64,000 bases of DNA, taken from NCBI GenBank assembly GCA_029582165.1, contig CM055893.1, positions 24,279,179-24,343,178 of the forward strand, read 5' to 3'. Under the pieces are notes generated by a model. The model searched no databases. It was given only the letters and a program-made list of their open reading frames with translations, and was not told the origin of the DNA. The translations under genes were made by a program, and so were the position numbers. Below are positions 34,728-44,734 of the stretch, piece after piece. Origin of the DNA: Portulaca oleracea (Eukaryota > Streptophyta > Magnoliopsida > Caryophyllales > Portulacaceae). Position 1 is the stretch's first letter. Each line of letters begins with the position of its first letter.

Positions 34728-37227
34728 TGTAACAACCCGAGGAAAATTGCCTCTTAATACGTATTAATTAGTTTAAATAATCAAGGTTAAAATTAAATGA
34801 CAAATAATTTAAAGCGCGTGTTCCATTTTCCTAAGCGAGTGTATGTTTTGCAGGACTTGAGCGGTGCAACGATCGTCCATGATTTAGTTTAATTTTCTTT
34901 TCTTGAGAAATCTCTACCGATAAATTTTTATATAGTGATTCTGATCGTATATGAATTCTTTTACCGAGACCAATGTATCGGGTCTTTCTTTTATCTAAGT
35001 CAATTTGGGATTATAATTATGAGAAATTTCATGGAGGAGTATGGATATATTTATTTGGGTTACCAATAATATTTTACGACATACTAAGTTTTTAGTAATT
35101 TGGGATTTGGGAATTATAAGTGTAGGAGGGAGGATTAAAATTGATAAAAATTTACCTTGGGCCTTTTGATTTAATCGGCCACCAAGGAAGAAAGGGAGGG
35201 AGGCCTTTTTGTTTTGGGCTTAGGACATGGTTATGTATCTTTATAAGATTAAGTTAGAAAGGAGATAGACCTTTTGAAGCCTAATCTCTCAAATCTCTCA
35301 TGTCATGCTCCCTCTCTTCCATTTGCTCCTCCATAGGCCGCCACCCCTCTGCCACCAGCTGTCCGGCCCCCACCAACCCACGCCGGCGAGTTTTTCCGAC
35401 CACCGTCGCATCCTTGCACCACCATCATCTTTGTTCTCTATTCTCTTCTCCTTTTCAAGTGTAAAATAAGTGTTTCTAAGTTCATCAAGTAAAAAGGGAA
35501 GAATTTCAAGCATCAAGGAGCGAAATCTTGGTCCCTCCAAGAGATCGTTGCACTACTGTTCAAGTCTCTGCCCGTCCAGTACGTATTCTTAAGTCTTCAG
35601 GTACGTATATTGCCTGATTTGTTTTATGAATAATATCATGAACTAATCATTTATGTTCAGTTCTAAATTTATTTTATATTAGCCATGTCTATATGTAAAG
35701 TATCATGATTTATGTTTAAAAATGTATGCAAGTTCTCACGGAGTCTTTTTAAGTAATTCAGGTCAATTTATCAGGGTGATTTCACAATTATTTCTAAGTA
35801 TTTATATTGCGTACCCGTTATAATAGAAAACTTTTACGATAAAATATATGCTTTGGATGATTGAATCAATTCATGAATATTCCCCTTTAGATGTACAAGT
35901 CTTATTCGAGGAGTTCACATAGGTATATATTTAAGTTATAATTAGGAAATGGTAGTTTAACGAATCAATTTCATTAAGAACCCAAGGTCAAGGTATCAAG
36001 GTTTAAGTTTTCAAGTTTTAGAAGTAAGTAAAGGCCCCGCCCATGTTTATGGTGCTTTAGCACACACCACGTTTATGGTGCCTTAGTGCACACCAAGGGA
36101 AAACATGTTTTTGTGCCTTTGTGCACCCCAAGTTGTTTATATATATGCCTTAGTGCACCCATGAAAAAAGATAGCTTTAGTGCCTTAGTTGCACACCATG
36201 AAAATCTGGCGAGTAGGATTATTATCCACCATCCGGATCTCCCGATCGGTCCGGGTATGCGCATACGGAGGCGTAGCCAATGATCGCAAGTAGGGGACCT
36301 TCAGGGTAATAATACGACAACTAAATGTTACGTAGCTAAGTACTTCAAGGATCTAGCTTAATGGTTAAGTCTTATAGGACGTGTTTATGGTTTTTAAGTA
36401 TATTTTACAACATGTTATATGTCGCATTTTATGATTGGTCCGAAATAACAGTTTATGCTATATGTTGGGTATACGATTCGACTCATGTTTTATGACGTAA
36501 TTTACTTGTCACTTTCTAAATCACGTTTATGGAAAGGTTCCAAGAGTATGTCTATGTCGGTTCATGCATGATCTTTTTTATTTCAAACAAGTTTACGGTT
36601 ATTCAGTACCTTTAAAAGGAAGAACTTATAAGTATTTTCATTAAAGTTGTGATTTAAATACAGGTTAAGTTATATTTCTCATGTACAGGTTAAATACGGT
36701 CAAGCTATGTAAGTTTTGCTACCTTTTTAATGGTTATTTGCTATTTATCTTGTTTCTAATGGTTGGAACCGCGCTAAACAACTAAAACGAATTATAAAAA
36801 GATTCTTATGTTGTTAGGGGTATACGTACTGAGTTTAACTCACTTTGCGAAGTTTTATGTTTTTGTTTTAGGAATCTCGGCAAAGGAGAAGGGAAAAGCC
36901 CCATAAGGACGAAACCCTAGAGCTTCTTAAGGAGATTGAAGGTGGTTAAAGATTCTTTATGAAAGAGTTAAGGGAAATTTGTGATAGTTTGGCTTGTATA
37001 AGTTATATTGGGTTGTGTTAGGTTGCTTTGAAGTGGTTTAAGTTAAGTTATGTCTTGAGGTCGCATGATCAGAGTTAGTGTATGTTCAGTTGTTTCGTTG
37101 GGTTTAGTCTTAGCCTTGTCCGCTTCCGTGGACTGCGGTAATACTCCCAGGTGTTTATCCGCTGCTAATCATTGGGTTAGGTATATCATTAGCTTAATCT
37201 AGTGGTTAGTAACCTGGGGGAGTTACA
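34728..37227 (+). repeat. 3' LTR of the Tekay-like element
   Basis: It is the same length as the 5' LTR and aligns throughout. Differences are mostly transitions, with small indels, for example a short deletion near 35,396 relative to the 5' copy. It ends GGAGTTACA and is followed by the AGGAG duplication. Confidence 0.93.
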
Positions 37228-37232
37228 AGGAG

Positions 37233-37789
37233 ACACCCTATTCCAATTCTTAGAGCTAGACATCGAGAATCTGGGTTTGTTTGACGTTCCCCCCACGCAG
37301 TTGAGGGACATTGAAATTTTTCAACCACAATCTCTACTTTAGTTCTATATCAGGGCGGTGAGGACAAGATTCTATTTTTTGGTCTTCCCCCCCCCCCCCC
37401 CACTAAAGCTCTCTCCTGGAACACCACTTCAAACTCCTCATTTTCAGGAAATGTAGGGGAACGAATGGGAGATAGATAGACCATATTGAAGGGAATACCC
37501 CCCTCAAACCCAGTCACTTCCTTTGGTACCTGGTAACTTTAGAAGAGCTGGCTCCCATCTCCTGGTTTTAGTTATCTACTTTATTAGCCCTTGGGTAGGT
37601 TATGGGTCTTTGTCCCTTTTTAGGAGACACCCTAATCTAATTCTCAAAGCTAGACATCGAGAAACTGGGTTTGTTTGACGTTCCCCCCACGCAGTTGAGG
37701 GACATTGAAATTTTTCAACCACAATCTCTACTTTGGTTCTAAGTCAGGGCGGTGTGGACAAGATTCTATTTTGTGGTCTTCCCCCCACA
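37233..37789. repeat. Tandem duplication in LINE ORF1
   Basis: The segment 37,401-37,789 repeats 27,299-27,533 plus 37,233-37,400. The unit is ~390-400 bp and the junction is a C-run (37,387-37,400). The Tekay-like element sits only in the first unit, between 27,533 and 37,228, so it arrived after the duplication. The copies differ at scattered sites. Confidence 0.88.
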
Positions 37790-38234
37790 CAAGGCACATA
37801 CTTCATGTAATCCCTCATAGATGAGAGGAATTTGTTTGGATTGACCGCCAGCAGACACCACAAGGGACCCCCGGTAAAGGCTTGGTGACATCAATATTAA
37901 TACACACACGAGAAAATTTACCTTTCAGCCTCAAAAGAGTGTTTTGGTCCACCTTAATGACTCTACCCACTGGTTTAAGGAGTTGGACAAGGACATCAAA
38001 ATCCCAAAACTCCCACTGGAGTCTCCAGATCCTGACCTATTGGTCTACATGAGTAATTTAAGTCGACATAGGTTCAAAGAATGAGATAAATTCCATAAGG
38101 ACAATAGACAAACCCCCCCACCCCATAGTGTAGGGCCTCCTATTGTACACATTTGCTTTATCTTCTGCATTAGCAAAGAAGACAAGAGTCCAGCCCTCCC
38201 CCATATCAATGAAAGACATATCCCCTTTGACACA
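37790..38234 (-). pseudogene. LINE ORF1, DUF4283-type domain
   Basis: On the minus strand from 38,234: GDMSFIDMGEGWTLVFFANA, NVYNRRPYTMG, then FWDFDVLVQLLKPVGRVIKV and KGKFSRVCINIDVTKPLPG. This is the nucleic-acid-binding domain of plant L1 ORF1 proteins. The following region reads, in another frame, a C-x2-C-type knuckle near 37,790. Two stops interrupt it near 38,057 and 38,042. Its N-terminal part would be at 7,839-7,904 before the inversion. Confidence 0.82.
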
Positions 38235-38242
38235 CTTCCATT

Positions 38243-38746
38243 TAGACCTGGCAGTTTCTGACCCGACCCCATAATCCGACCCGAACCCGCCCGAAATTTC
38301 TGGGTTTTGAACACGATTTTTTAAACTAAACCCGAAGTATACCGAACCCGAAAATTAGTGGGTCAAACCCGACCCGTCCGTTTGACCCGAAAATTTAACT
38401 TTTCAAGTTGAACTTTATTAAAATTTGTGACTTTGCATTGAAATTTTTAACTATTAAACTATAAGCGCAACTTATTTATTTGTTATTTCACTTATTTAAG
38501 TTAAAATAGTTATAATTATCTATCATTACTAGACGATAATCATATTTTATTATGTATATTGTACAAAAAGTAATATTTAGATACCATTTTTGAAAAAGAA
38601 AAAACGGAAAATGTCACAATCATAACCCGTTGGTTGACTAAACCAAATACACCGCCGTATTTTCCCGAACCCAAATACACCCACCCGTATTTACCCGAAC
38701 CCGATATACGATCGATCACCGATCGACCGAATCGAATCAGTGTCTA
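38243..38746. mobile_element. hAT-type MITE, copy 2, inverted
   Basis: It starts TAGACCTGGCAGTTTC. The right end, CAGTGTCTA, has diverged from the expected CAGGTCTA. The sequence is the reverse complement of 7,905-8,420; the central part is nearly identical, the right ~100 bp more divergent. The flanking octamers (CTTCCATT at 38,235-38,242 and GTCGAGAT at 38,747-38,754) match the flanks of copy 1 and not each other. Confidence 0.85.
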
Positions 38747-38754
38747 GTCGAGAT

Positions 38755-39032
38755 CCTTCAAGCTGCTGCTTTTTGTCCTCTTTCCTTTTTATTTTCATTG
38801 GTTTTGTTTTCACTTTCCCTCTCTCCTTTTTCTTTGGCTTTTGTCGGTATAGCCACTACAAACCCTCACGAGTCCATCTCGTCCACCTGGGCTGCTGGGG
38901 GTTCAAAGGGCTTGGTGCATACGCTAAATGCACTCGTTTCTCTCCCACGACAGAGGAGTTTGTGTTAGTCTAGGTAGTTTCTTGTTTTGCTTTGCTCGGG
39001 ACGAGCAAAAGTTTAAGCGTGGGGGGGGGGGG
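38755..39032 (+). other. Athila 3' tail with polypurine tract
   Basis: It is similar to 4,420-4,657 in the first Athila element, including 'ggcttttgt(c/g)ggtata' and 'gctcggg(a/g)cgagcaaa'. It ends in a G-run (39,020-39,032), the polypurine tract directly before an LTR start. This implies that the following LTR was the 3' LTR of an element whose internal part is now missing. Confidence 0.75.
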
Positions 39033-40037
39033 TGTTTAAACCCAATTCTGTGTCTAAATAGCGCCTTAATTCTTAGGCTTTTGACTCGTTTCGTGTTTTA
39101 ATTTCGTAACTTTTAATACGTTTTTGGTTATTTTGTAGATTTTGGAGTTTTTACTCAAACTGTGGTAAAAAGGGCTATTTTAGAGCTATTTTGGGACTCC
39201 CACAATTTCCCGGGTCTTGACCGAGTCAAAAGGGAAGTAAAGAAGAAGATCCAAGCCAGCCGAGGAGGACCGCAGCTGCAGTCCCATAGACAGCAGCTGC
39301 GGTGGTCGACCGAGGCTGGGGCAAGGAGCAAGTAACCCGAGAGGGACCGCACCCGCGGTCTTGCGAAGGGAGAAGAGAAGAATCGCCCAAGCTTCGGAGG
39401 ACCGCACCTGCGGTCCCCTGCGGGTTCAGAAATTCTGTTATATGAAGTGCTGTGTTTTGAGTAACCACCTTGAGTTGTATATATTACCCCTTGAACGATT
39501 AGGTTAGAGAGGCAGCTATCTATGGTAATATCAACATTTTAGCTTACAATTAGAGGGAGATTAAAGTGATTTCTTAGTGATTAGTGCGTAATTACACTTG
39601 GTTTAATGCATTTGCTGTGGATTTTATTGGAATTCTATTGAAGTTCTGAAGATTTAACTTATTTTGGAGCTTGGATTCTTATTATTCTGGATCATCCTTT
39701 CATTGGCATCAAATTAATGAGCATTTCTTACCCTTACTCTCTTTAATTCATCTATTTACTTTTCAATCTCTGTTTTTGTTGTTTGGTGTTTGTTGTTACT
39801 AGATTGTTGCTTTGATTATCTATATTCTCTGTTTTAAGCATGAATAGTGAAGTTATTATTATTGTTAGTGTGTTAGTTAAGATGATTTGGATTGGGTTAA
39901 CAATTTTAGGACGTAATTCGCTGTGGAGTCAATTTCCTAATCCTATCCTTCCCTCAAGTGGGATGTATTCGAGATCGAAAGCTCTTGAATACATCCAACA
40001 CTCGTTGGAAGATGGGAATTAGGATAGTTAACGCTCG
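39033..40037 (+). repeat. Truncated LTR of the solo-LTR family
   Basis: TGTTTAAACCC begins directly after the G-run. It aligns with the solo LTR at 8,610-10,083 (opposite strand) until GTTAACGCTCG at 40,037, which corresponds to 9,005 in the solo copy. The last ~395 bp of the LTR are missing. GC-rich quasi-palindromes lie at 39,255-39,425 and TATATATT at 39,477-39,484. Confidence 0.88.
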
Positions 40038-40126
40038 TTGAAAGAACCTTTCGCTCCCGGCGAAAGAAGAAAAAGTTAGAGCACGCCCGGAGAAGACAAG
40101 AAGAGAACTCCAAGCGAAAGAACACC
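40038..40126 (+). other. Leader of the gag-protease ORF, with hairpin
   Basis: Purine-rich leader between the LTR breakpoint and the gag start. CTTTCGC (40,048-40,054) and GCGAAAG (40,060-40,066) form a perfect 7-bp stem with a TCCCG loop. I see no primer-binding site. Confidence 0.55.
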
Positions 40127-42286
40127 ATGTCCGGTGTTGGCGGCGGTGGCGGTGGCGAAGAGCCTAGAATCACGCTTGGCTCCTATGTGATGCCAAATGT
40201 CACAAATCAACCCTCCGCCATTAATCCTCCAAGAGTGGCTGCTGACGATTTCGAGCTGAGGAGTTCACTCATCAATTTGGTGAAGGCCAACCCATTCCAT
40301 GGCCTCCCCAATGAAGATCCCAACCGTCACCTTCGCCTATTCAACCAAGCATGTGAGACCTTTAAGGCAAATGGTGCAACGCCCGATGCAATCAAGCTGC
40401 GATTGTTTCCCTTCTCACTTGAAGGGAAGGCTTGGGAGTGGTTGGATGCTCTTCCATCAAGCTCTGCCATCACCACTTTTGACCAACTTGCTAGCTTATT
40501 CTTGGCGAAGTACTTTCCTCCTAGCAAGTTGACGAGCCTCCGGAATCAAATCTCAACATTTGTCCAAGAGCCGGATGAGTCCCTCTATGAAGCATGGGAG
40601 AGGTTCAAGGATCTCTTACGTCAATGCCCCCACCATGGTTTAGAACCATGGGTCCCCATACAAGCCTTCTACAACGGGGTGGATGACAACTTGAGGGCCA
40701 ACATCTTGGCGGCGACGGGAGGCAACATCATGTCCAAGACAGTGGCGGAACTCCAAACTTTGATTGAGGAGATGGCGACCAATAGCTACCAGTGGTCAAA
40801 GCCCCGTTCCAAGAGGACGGGAGGTAAGTATGAAGTTGATGCTATTTCTATGTTGAATGCTAAGTTGGATGCCATGACTAAGAAGATGGATTTGCTGAAT
40901 GTGAATGCTCCCCCTCCCCAACCATGTGCATCGTGTCAATCATATGAGCATGATACCTTGAATTGTCCTAGTGGGTTGGTTAGCAATGAATCGACCGAAG
41001 TGGTTAACTATGTTGGTAACCCTTCTCATAGGCAAAACTTTAACCTTTTTTCCAATACTTACAATCCCGGTTTTAGGTTCCACCTGAACTTTTCTTACCG
41101 GAATAATAACCAAATGGGTCAACCCCAAGGACAAAGACAACCCCAAGCACCTCCACCACAAGCTCCCCAAAAGCCTAACCTAGAGGCCATGATACAAGCT
41201 TTGATGTTGTCTCAACAACAACATGAACAACGGCAACTTGAGCATCAACAAAGACAAGATGAGGTGATTAAGGCCTTAGCTACTAAAGTTGACCTTATGA
41301 GCACCCACACTCAAATGCTTGAGAATCAAATTGCCATTCAAGCTGGTACCTCCACTACCCCTCCGGGAATGCTTCCCGGAAAGCCCGAACCTAACCCTAA
41401 GGAGCATTGTAATGCCATTATTTTGAGGAGTGGGACACAATATGAGGGACCTAGCGTGCCAAATGCCAAGCATGGGGGAGTTGTGGTTGAGAAAGAGGTT
41501 GAGAGGCCTAGTGAGAATGTTGTTGGTTTTCAAAGAGAGAAAGACCTTGAGAGTGAGCATTCAAAAGAGAACACCGAAACCCAACCTTCATCTCCACCTA
41601 GAGTTTACAAACCACCGTTACCCTTTCCTCAAAGATATGCTAAGGCTAAATTTGATGCAAAATTCGGCAAGTTCTTTAATATGTTAAAGCAATTGAATGT
41701 GAATGTGCCGTTTTTGGATGTTTTATCTCAAATGCCTTTGTATGCAAAGTTTTTGAAAGAAATCCTCTCTAAAAAGAGGAAAATTGATGAAATTGAGGAA
41801 GTTGCATTGACTGAAGAATGTAGTTCTGTGGTTCTGAACAAGCTTACTCCTAAGCTTAAGCACCCGGGAAGCTTTAGTATTCCATGTGGCCTAGGTAGCT
41901 TAACCATTGACCGAGCTTTGTGTGATGTGGGTTCTAGTGTAAGCTTAATGCCCTATTCTTTGTATGAACGGTTGAACCTAGGAAAGTTGAGACCAACTAC
42001 CATGTCATTGCAAATGGCGGATCGTTCTATCAAGTACCCTAAGGGTATTTTGGAGGATTTTCCCCTTAAGGTGGGTGATTGCTATGTACCGATTGATTTT
42101 GTCATCCTTGATATGCCCGAAGATTCCCGTACCCAAATCATTTTGGGGAGACCTTTTCTTGCTACCGTAGGGTGTGTCATAGATGTACAATGTGGAAAGA
42201 TGAAGTTTAGGATAGGGGAACATGAACTTGAGTTTGATTTATTCCGTGATGTTTTGCCACGTGGCGCTTCCTTGCTTTGGTGTTGA
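40127..42286 (+). CDS. Athila/Tat-like Gag-protease, reverse transcriptase absent
   Basis: A 719-codon open frame, the best-preserved gene here. Residues ~55-230 are the retrotransposon Gag capsid domain (RLFPFSLEGKAWEWLDALP, then LASLFLAKYFPPSK). A CCHC knuckle C-x2-C-x4-H-x4-C lies at residues ~267-280. A long Q/P-rich stretch follows (~330-400). The aspartic protease at ~590-690 has ALCDVGSSVSLMP (D600, with V-G-S in place of the common T/S-G) and ILGRPFLAT at ~672-680. The capsid would form particles and the protease would cut Gag. The stop at 42,284-42,286 falls where the polyprotein should continue; no RT follows within 2.4 kb. The ATG at 40,127 is the first in frame after the purine-rich leader. 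Confidence 0.9.
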   Translation: MSGVGGGGGGEEPRITLGSYVMPNVTNQPSAINPPRVAADDFELRSSLINLVKANPFHGLPNEDPNRHLRLFNQACETFKANGATPDAIKLRLFPFSLEGKAWEWLDALPSSSAITTFDQLASLFLAKYFPPSKLTSLRNQISTFVQEPDESLYEAWERFKDLLRQCPHHGLEPWVPIQAFYNGVDDNLRANILAATGGNIMSKTVAELQTLIEEMATNSYQWSKPRSKRTGGKYEVDAISMLNAKLDAMTKKMDLLNVNAPPPQPCASCQSYEHDTLNCPSGLVSNESTEVVNYVGNPSHRQNFNLFSNTYNPGFRFHLNFSYRNNNQMGQPQGQRQPQAPPPQAPQKPNLEAMIQALMLSQQQHEQRQLEHQQRQDEVIKALATKVDLMSTHTQMLENQIAIQAGTSTTPPGMLPGKPEPNPKEHCNAIILRSGTQYEGPSVPNAKHGGVVVEKEVERPSENVVGFQREKDLESEHSKENTETQPSSPPRVYKPPLPFPQRYAKAKFDAKFGKFFNMLKQLNVNVPFLDVLSQMPLYAKFLKEILSKKRKIDEIEEVALTEECSSVVLNKLTPKLKHPGSFSIPCGLGSLTIDRALCDVGSSVSLMPYSLYERLNLGKLRPTTMSLQMADRSIKYPKGILEDFPLKVGDCYVPIDFVILDMPEDSRTQIILGRPFLATVGCVIDVQCGKMKFRIGEHELEFDLFRDVLPRGASLLWC

Positions 42287-42689
42287 GGTGTTTGGTGAGA
42301 AGGATAAGAATGTTGATGGTGTGATTTGTGAACAGAAAGTTGCTCGTGTGCTTGTACCGGAGAGTGAAAAGCTTGAGAAATCTCGTGACCATTTTGTTGC
42401 AAATTCTTGTGGTTTATTTATTGATCAAGGCCATGAACTTGGCGATGCAAGAGTGGGAATAAAAGAAATTTTGCTCCCACCTAACATCATCAAGAACGTG
42501 CCTTATGCTATTAACAAGGGTACATTGGATGAGATTTTCAGGTTTGATGATGGAGATCCCTCCATTTTTGAAGGAGGTGATGAGTTTGACCCAAGCTGTG
42601 GGGTCAATTTGAAGATGTTTGGAGGTACTATGCAATGTGAAGCTCCAAAAGCCCTTGGCTATGGAGTTATGGACTATTCACCTGGTTGA
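42287..42689 (+). CDS. Unrecognised ORF downstream of gag-protease, +1 frame
   Basis: The frame is open from 42,222 and the protein continues past the gag-protease stop, reading CFGVEVFGEKDKN and ending GYGVMDYSPG. A one-base slip near 42,270 would fuse it to gag-protease, so it is probably the former C-terminal extension. About 135 residues, acidic, with FRFDDGDPSIFEGGDEFDP. I recognise no RT, RNase H or integrase motif and do not assign a function. It may be specific to this non-autonomous lineage. Confidence 0.5.
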
Positions 42690-44734
42690 GAGGTATCTTG
42701 TCCAGCTTAGGACATTAAACAAGCGCTTCTTGGGAGGCAACCCAAGCTTTTTCGATTTTCTTTTTTTTTAGGATTTTCTAAAATTTTTCCTTATTTTTCT
42801 TCTTTTTATTTTTTATTCTTCTAGATTTGTGTTTCTTCCTTTGCTTCTCGGGTGATGTTTCGCATTGCGGACAATGCTCGGTTCAAGCATGGGGGGATTT
42901 GTGTAACTTTTTATGGATATGTGTGTTTTGAGTCGTTTTTTTTTAATTTCTAACTTGTTTTGAGTTTTTTTTCTTTTCTTTTGATTTTATTTTCTTTGTT
43001 TTTTAGATTTTCTTGTAGTTTTTAATTTCTTCTTTTTGTAGGTTGTTTTCGTTTTCTTATTTTCCTATTTTCATTTTGAGTCTTATAAAAAGCTTTTGAA
43101 AAAAAGAAAAAAAATTATTAGAAATTTTTTTTAAAAAAAAAAGTAAAAAAAAAAACTGTTTGATATAAGATTTGGCGAGATAGTTTTCTTTGTACTTGAT
43201 TTGATCTTGTATAGCCCGTTTGTGAAAGACTGTGAATTGACATGAGTTGTGAAGCTAATTGTTGTGAGAATTGTGCTAGGATAGTAAGACCGATTGCCTT
43301 TGTTTCTATTGTAAGAGTGAGTTGTGCATATGCGTATCTTTTTAAACTAGGTAATGATTGTTGAGCGCTACCCGTGAGTCCACATAAGCCTTAAAGAAAA
43401 GACTAATCATTTTTATTAGTCTAATTTCCATGAGTGACTCACCATTGTGGCATCCTCCTTCATTTGCTTTGCATCTCCTTGAAATTGCTATGCGTTGTAC
43501 ATTGACAAGATGATAGAGGCATTAGGATTTGAACCCGCAAGCCTTGACCACTCGTTTACATCAGAATATCCTTAGTTAGCCCTTTCTTGCCTTGACTTTT
43601 TCTTTTCTTGAACCCATATTATGAGCCTTGGCCGATTATATATTTCCTACCCTTAAGCCATTGCTTGAAATGTGTTGAGTATGAAGTTGGGTTGATTGTG
43701 GTTACTTTGGTGGTTTGGTTTGTGATGGGGATTGGGTTGAGTTGTAAATATTGATTTGATTCCCCAAATTATGTACATCGAAGTGGTTGGGTAGAGTTGG
43801 AACTTGTCTAGTGAGTTGTATATAAGTGTGAGTTTATTTGTTTGTGTGTGTGTTTTATTCAAAGAAAAAAAAGAGAAAAAGAGACAAAAAAAACAAGAAA
43901 AATATAGAAAAAGTGTGGAAAAAAAAGGGAAAAAAAATCGGAAAATTCCGGAAAAAAGAAGAAAAAAAAAGAATAAAGTGTTTGACATTGTGTTTCTTTT
44001 GTTTTGAGGCAAGTTTCCAATTGTTTGTGGGGTGATTTGAATTGATTTTAAGTGGTGAGAGTGTATGTATGTCGAATTGGTGCGAAATAATTTCAAGCTT
44101 TGGCTTTTAGCTCCACGATTCCCAAATATTATCCACTCCTTACCCTTAACCCTAGCCCCGTTACAACTCTTGAAAGTCCTCTTGATTGTCATTGTTGCTT
44201 TGCAAATTGCGGTGGAGAGTTGAGATTCTTAGCAAGTACGTGGTTGGTTGTGACTTTGGTTTGAGTATTTGAGCGAACTTTCAATGATATTTTTTATTTA
44301 AACACATGAGAGGAGTGTTTCCACATTCCCAGAAAGTGAGTTTGCTCTTCATTCTTACCTAGTTTCATGCTTAACATGTGCCTTCTTATCTCATTCGGTG
44401 ATTAAGGGTGATTGGTTGAACTTGATGAGTACCATTCCTGAATAATTTGTCTTCATTTACTTGTGTAAATTGGCTTCTTTTTCACTCTCGGGCTGTACTT
44501 TAGATTAGATTGGGTTGATTGAATGTTCTATCTTTGCCATCCTTAAGAGTTGTAATTATATAAAAAAAGTTTCGTTTTTGGTTAATTTTTACTTTTGAGT
44601 CTTTTTACTTTTGCTTTGAGTTCTTTGAGTCATTTTGTCCCGTTTTCTTTTATTTTCTTTCATTTTCTTTCTTTGCCATTTCTTTTGAGTTTGGACTTGC
44701 TTAGGGACAAGCAAGGACTAAGCATGGAGGATTT
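42690..44734 (+). other. 3' non-coding region of the gag-protease element
   Basis: No gene. CTTGGG (42,721-42,726) and CCCAAG (42,733-42,738) form a hairpin around AGGCAA. AAGCATGGGGGGATTT at 42,885-42,900 nearly repeats the true polypurine tract AAGCATGGAGGATTTT at 44,720-44,735, so it looks like a second, internal tract. Long poly-purine and poly-pyrimidine runs lie at 43,090-43,160 and 43,860-43,990. Confidence 0.7.

Larger units (their letters stand above)
27534..37227 (+). mobile_element. Tekay-like Ty3 retrotransposon, complete ends
   Basis: The 9,694-bp element has two 2,500-bp LTRs beginning TGTAACAACCCGAGG and ending GTTACA or ATTACA. AGGAG is duplicated at 27,529-27,533 and 37,228-37,232. 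Next to the 5' LTR is a tRNA-Met primer-binding site; next to the 3' LTR is a polypurine tract. The order of remnants is gag-like, RT, RNase H, integrase, chromodomain-like tail. The long LTRs and chromodomain tail fit the Tekay/Del chromovirus lineage. It sits inside a minus-strand LINE in the opposite orientation. The LTRs differ by a few percent, so it is not a very recent insertion. Confidence 0.95.
8421..38242. other. Segment apparently inverted between two hAT MITEs
   Basis: The interval is bounded by the inverted MITE copies. The octamer just inside the left copy (ATCTCGAC, 8,421-8,428) is the reverse complement of the octamer just outside the right copy (38,747-38,754). The octamer just inside the right copy (38,235-38,242) is the reverse complement of the one just outside the left copy (7,897-7,904). 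That exchange is expected from crossing over between two inverted copies, each with its own 8-bp target duplication. A misassembly at the repeats would look the same. Confidence 0.75.

Noticed and set aside
41276..42402. Minus-strand ORFs across gag-protease
   Set aside because: They are antisense shadows of the 719-codon plus-strand frame, which carries capsid, zinc-knuckle and protease motifs.
43653..44192. A 179-codon minus-strand ORF with Phe/Asn-rich stretches
   Set aside because: It is antisense to the non-coding 3' region and driven by purine runs; no domain is visible.
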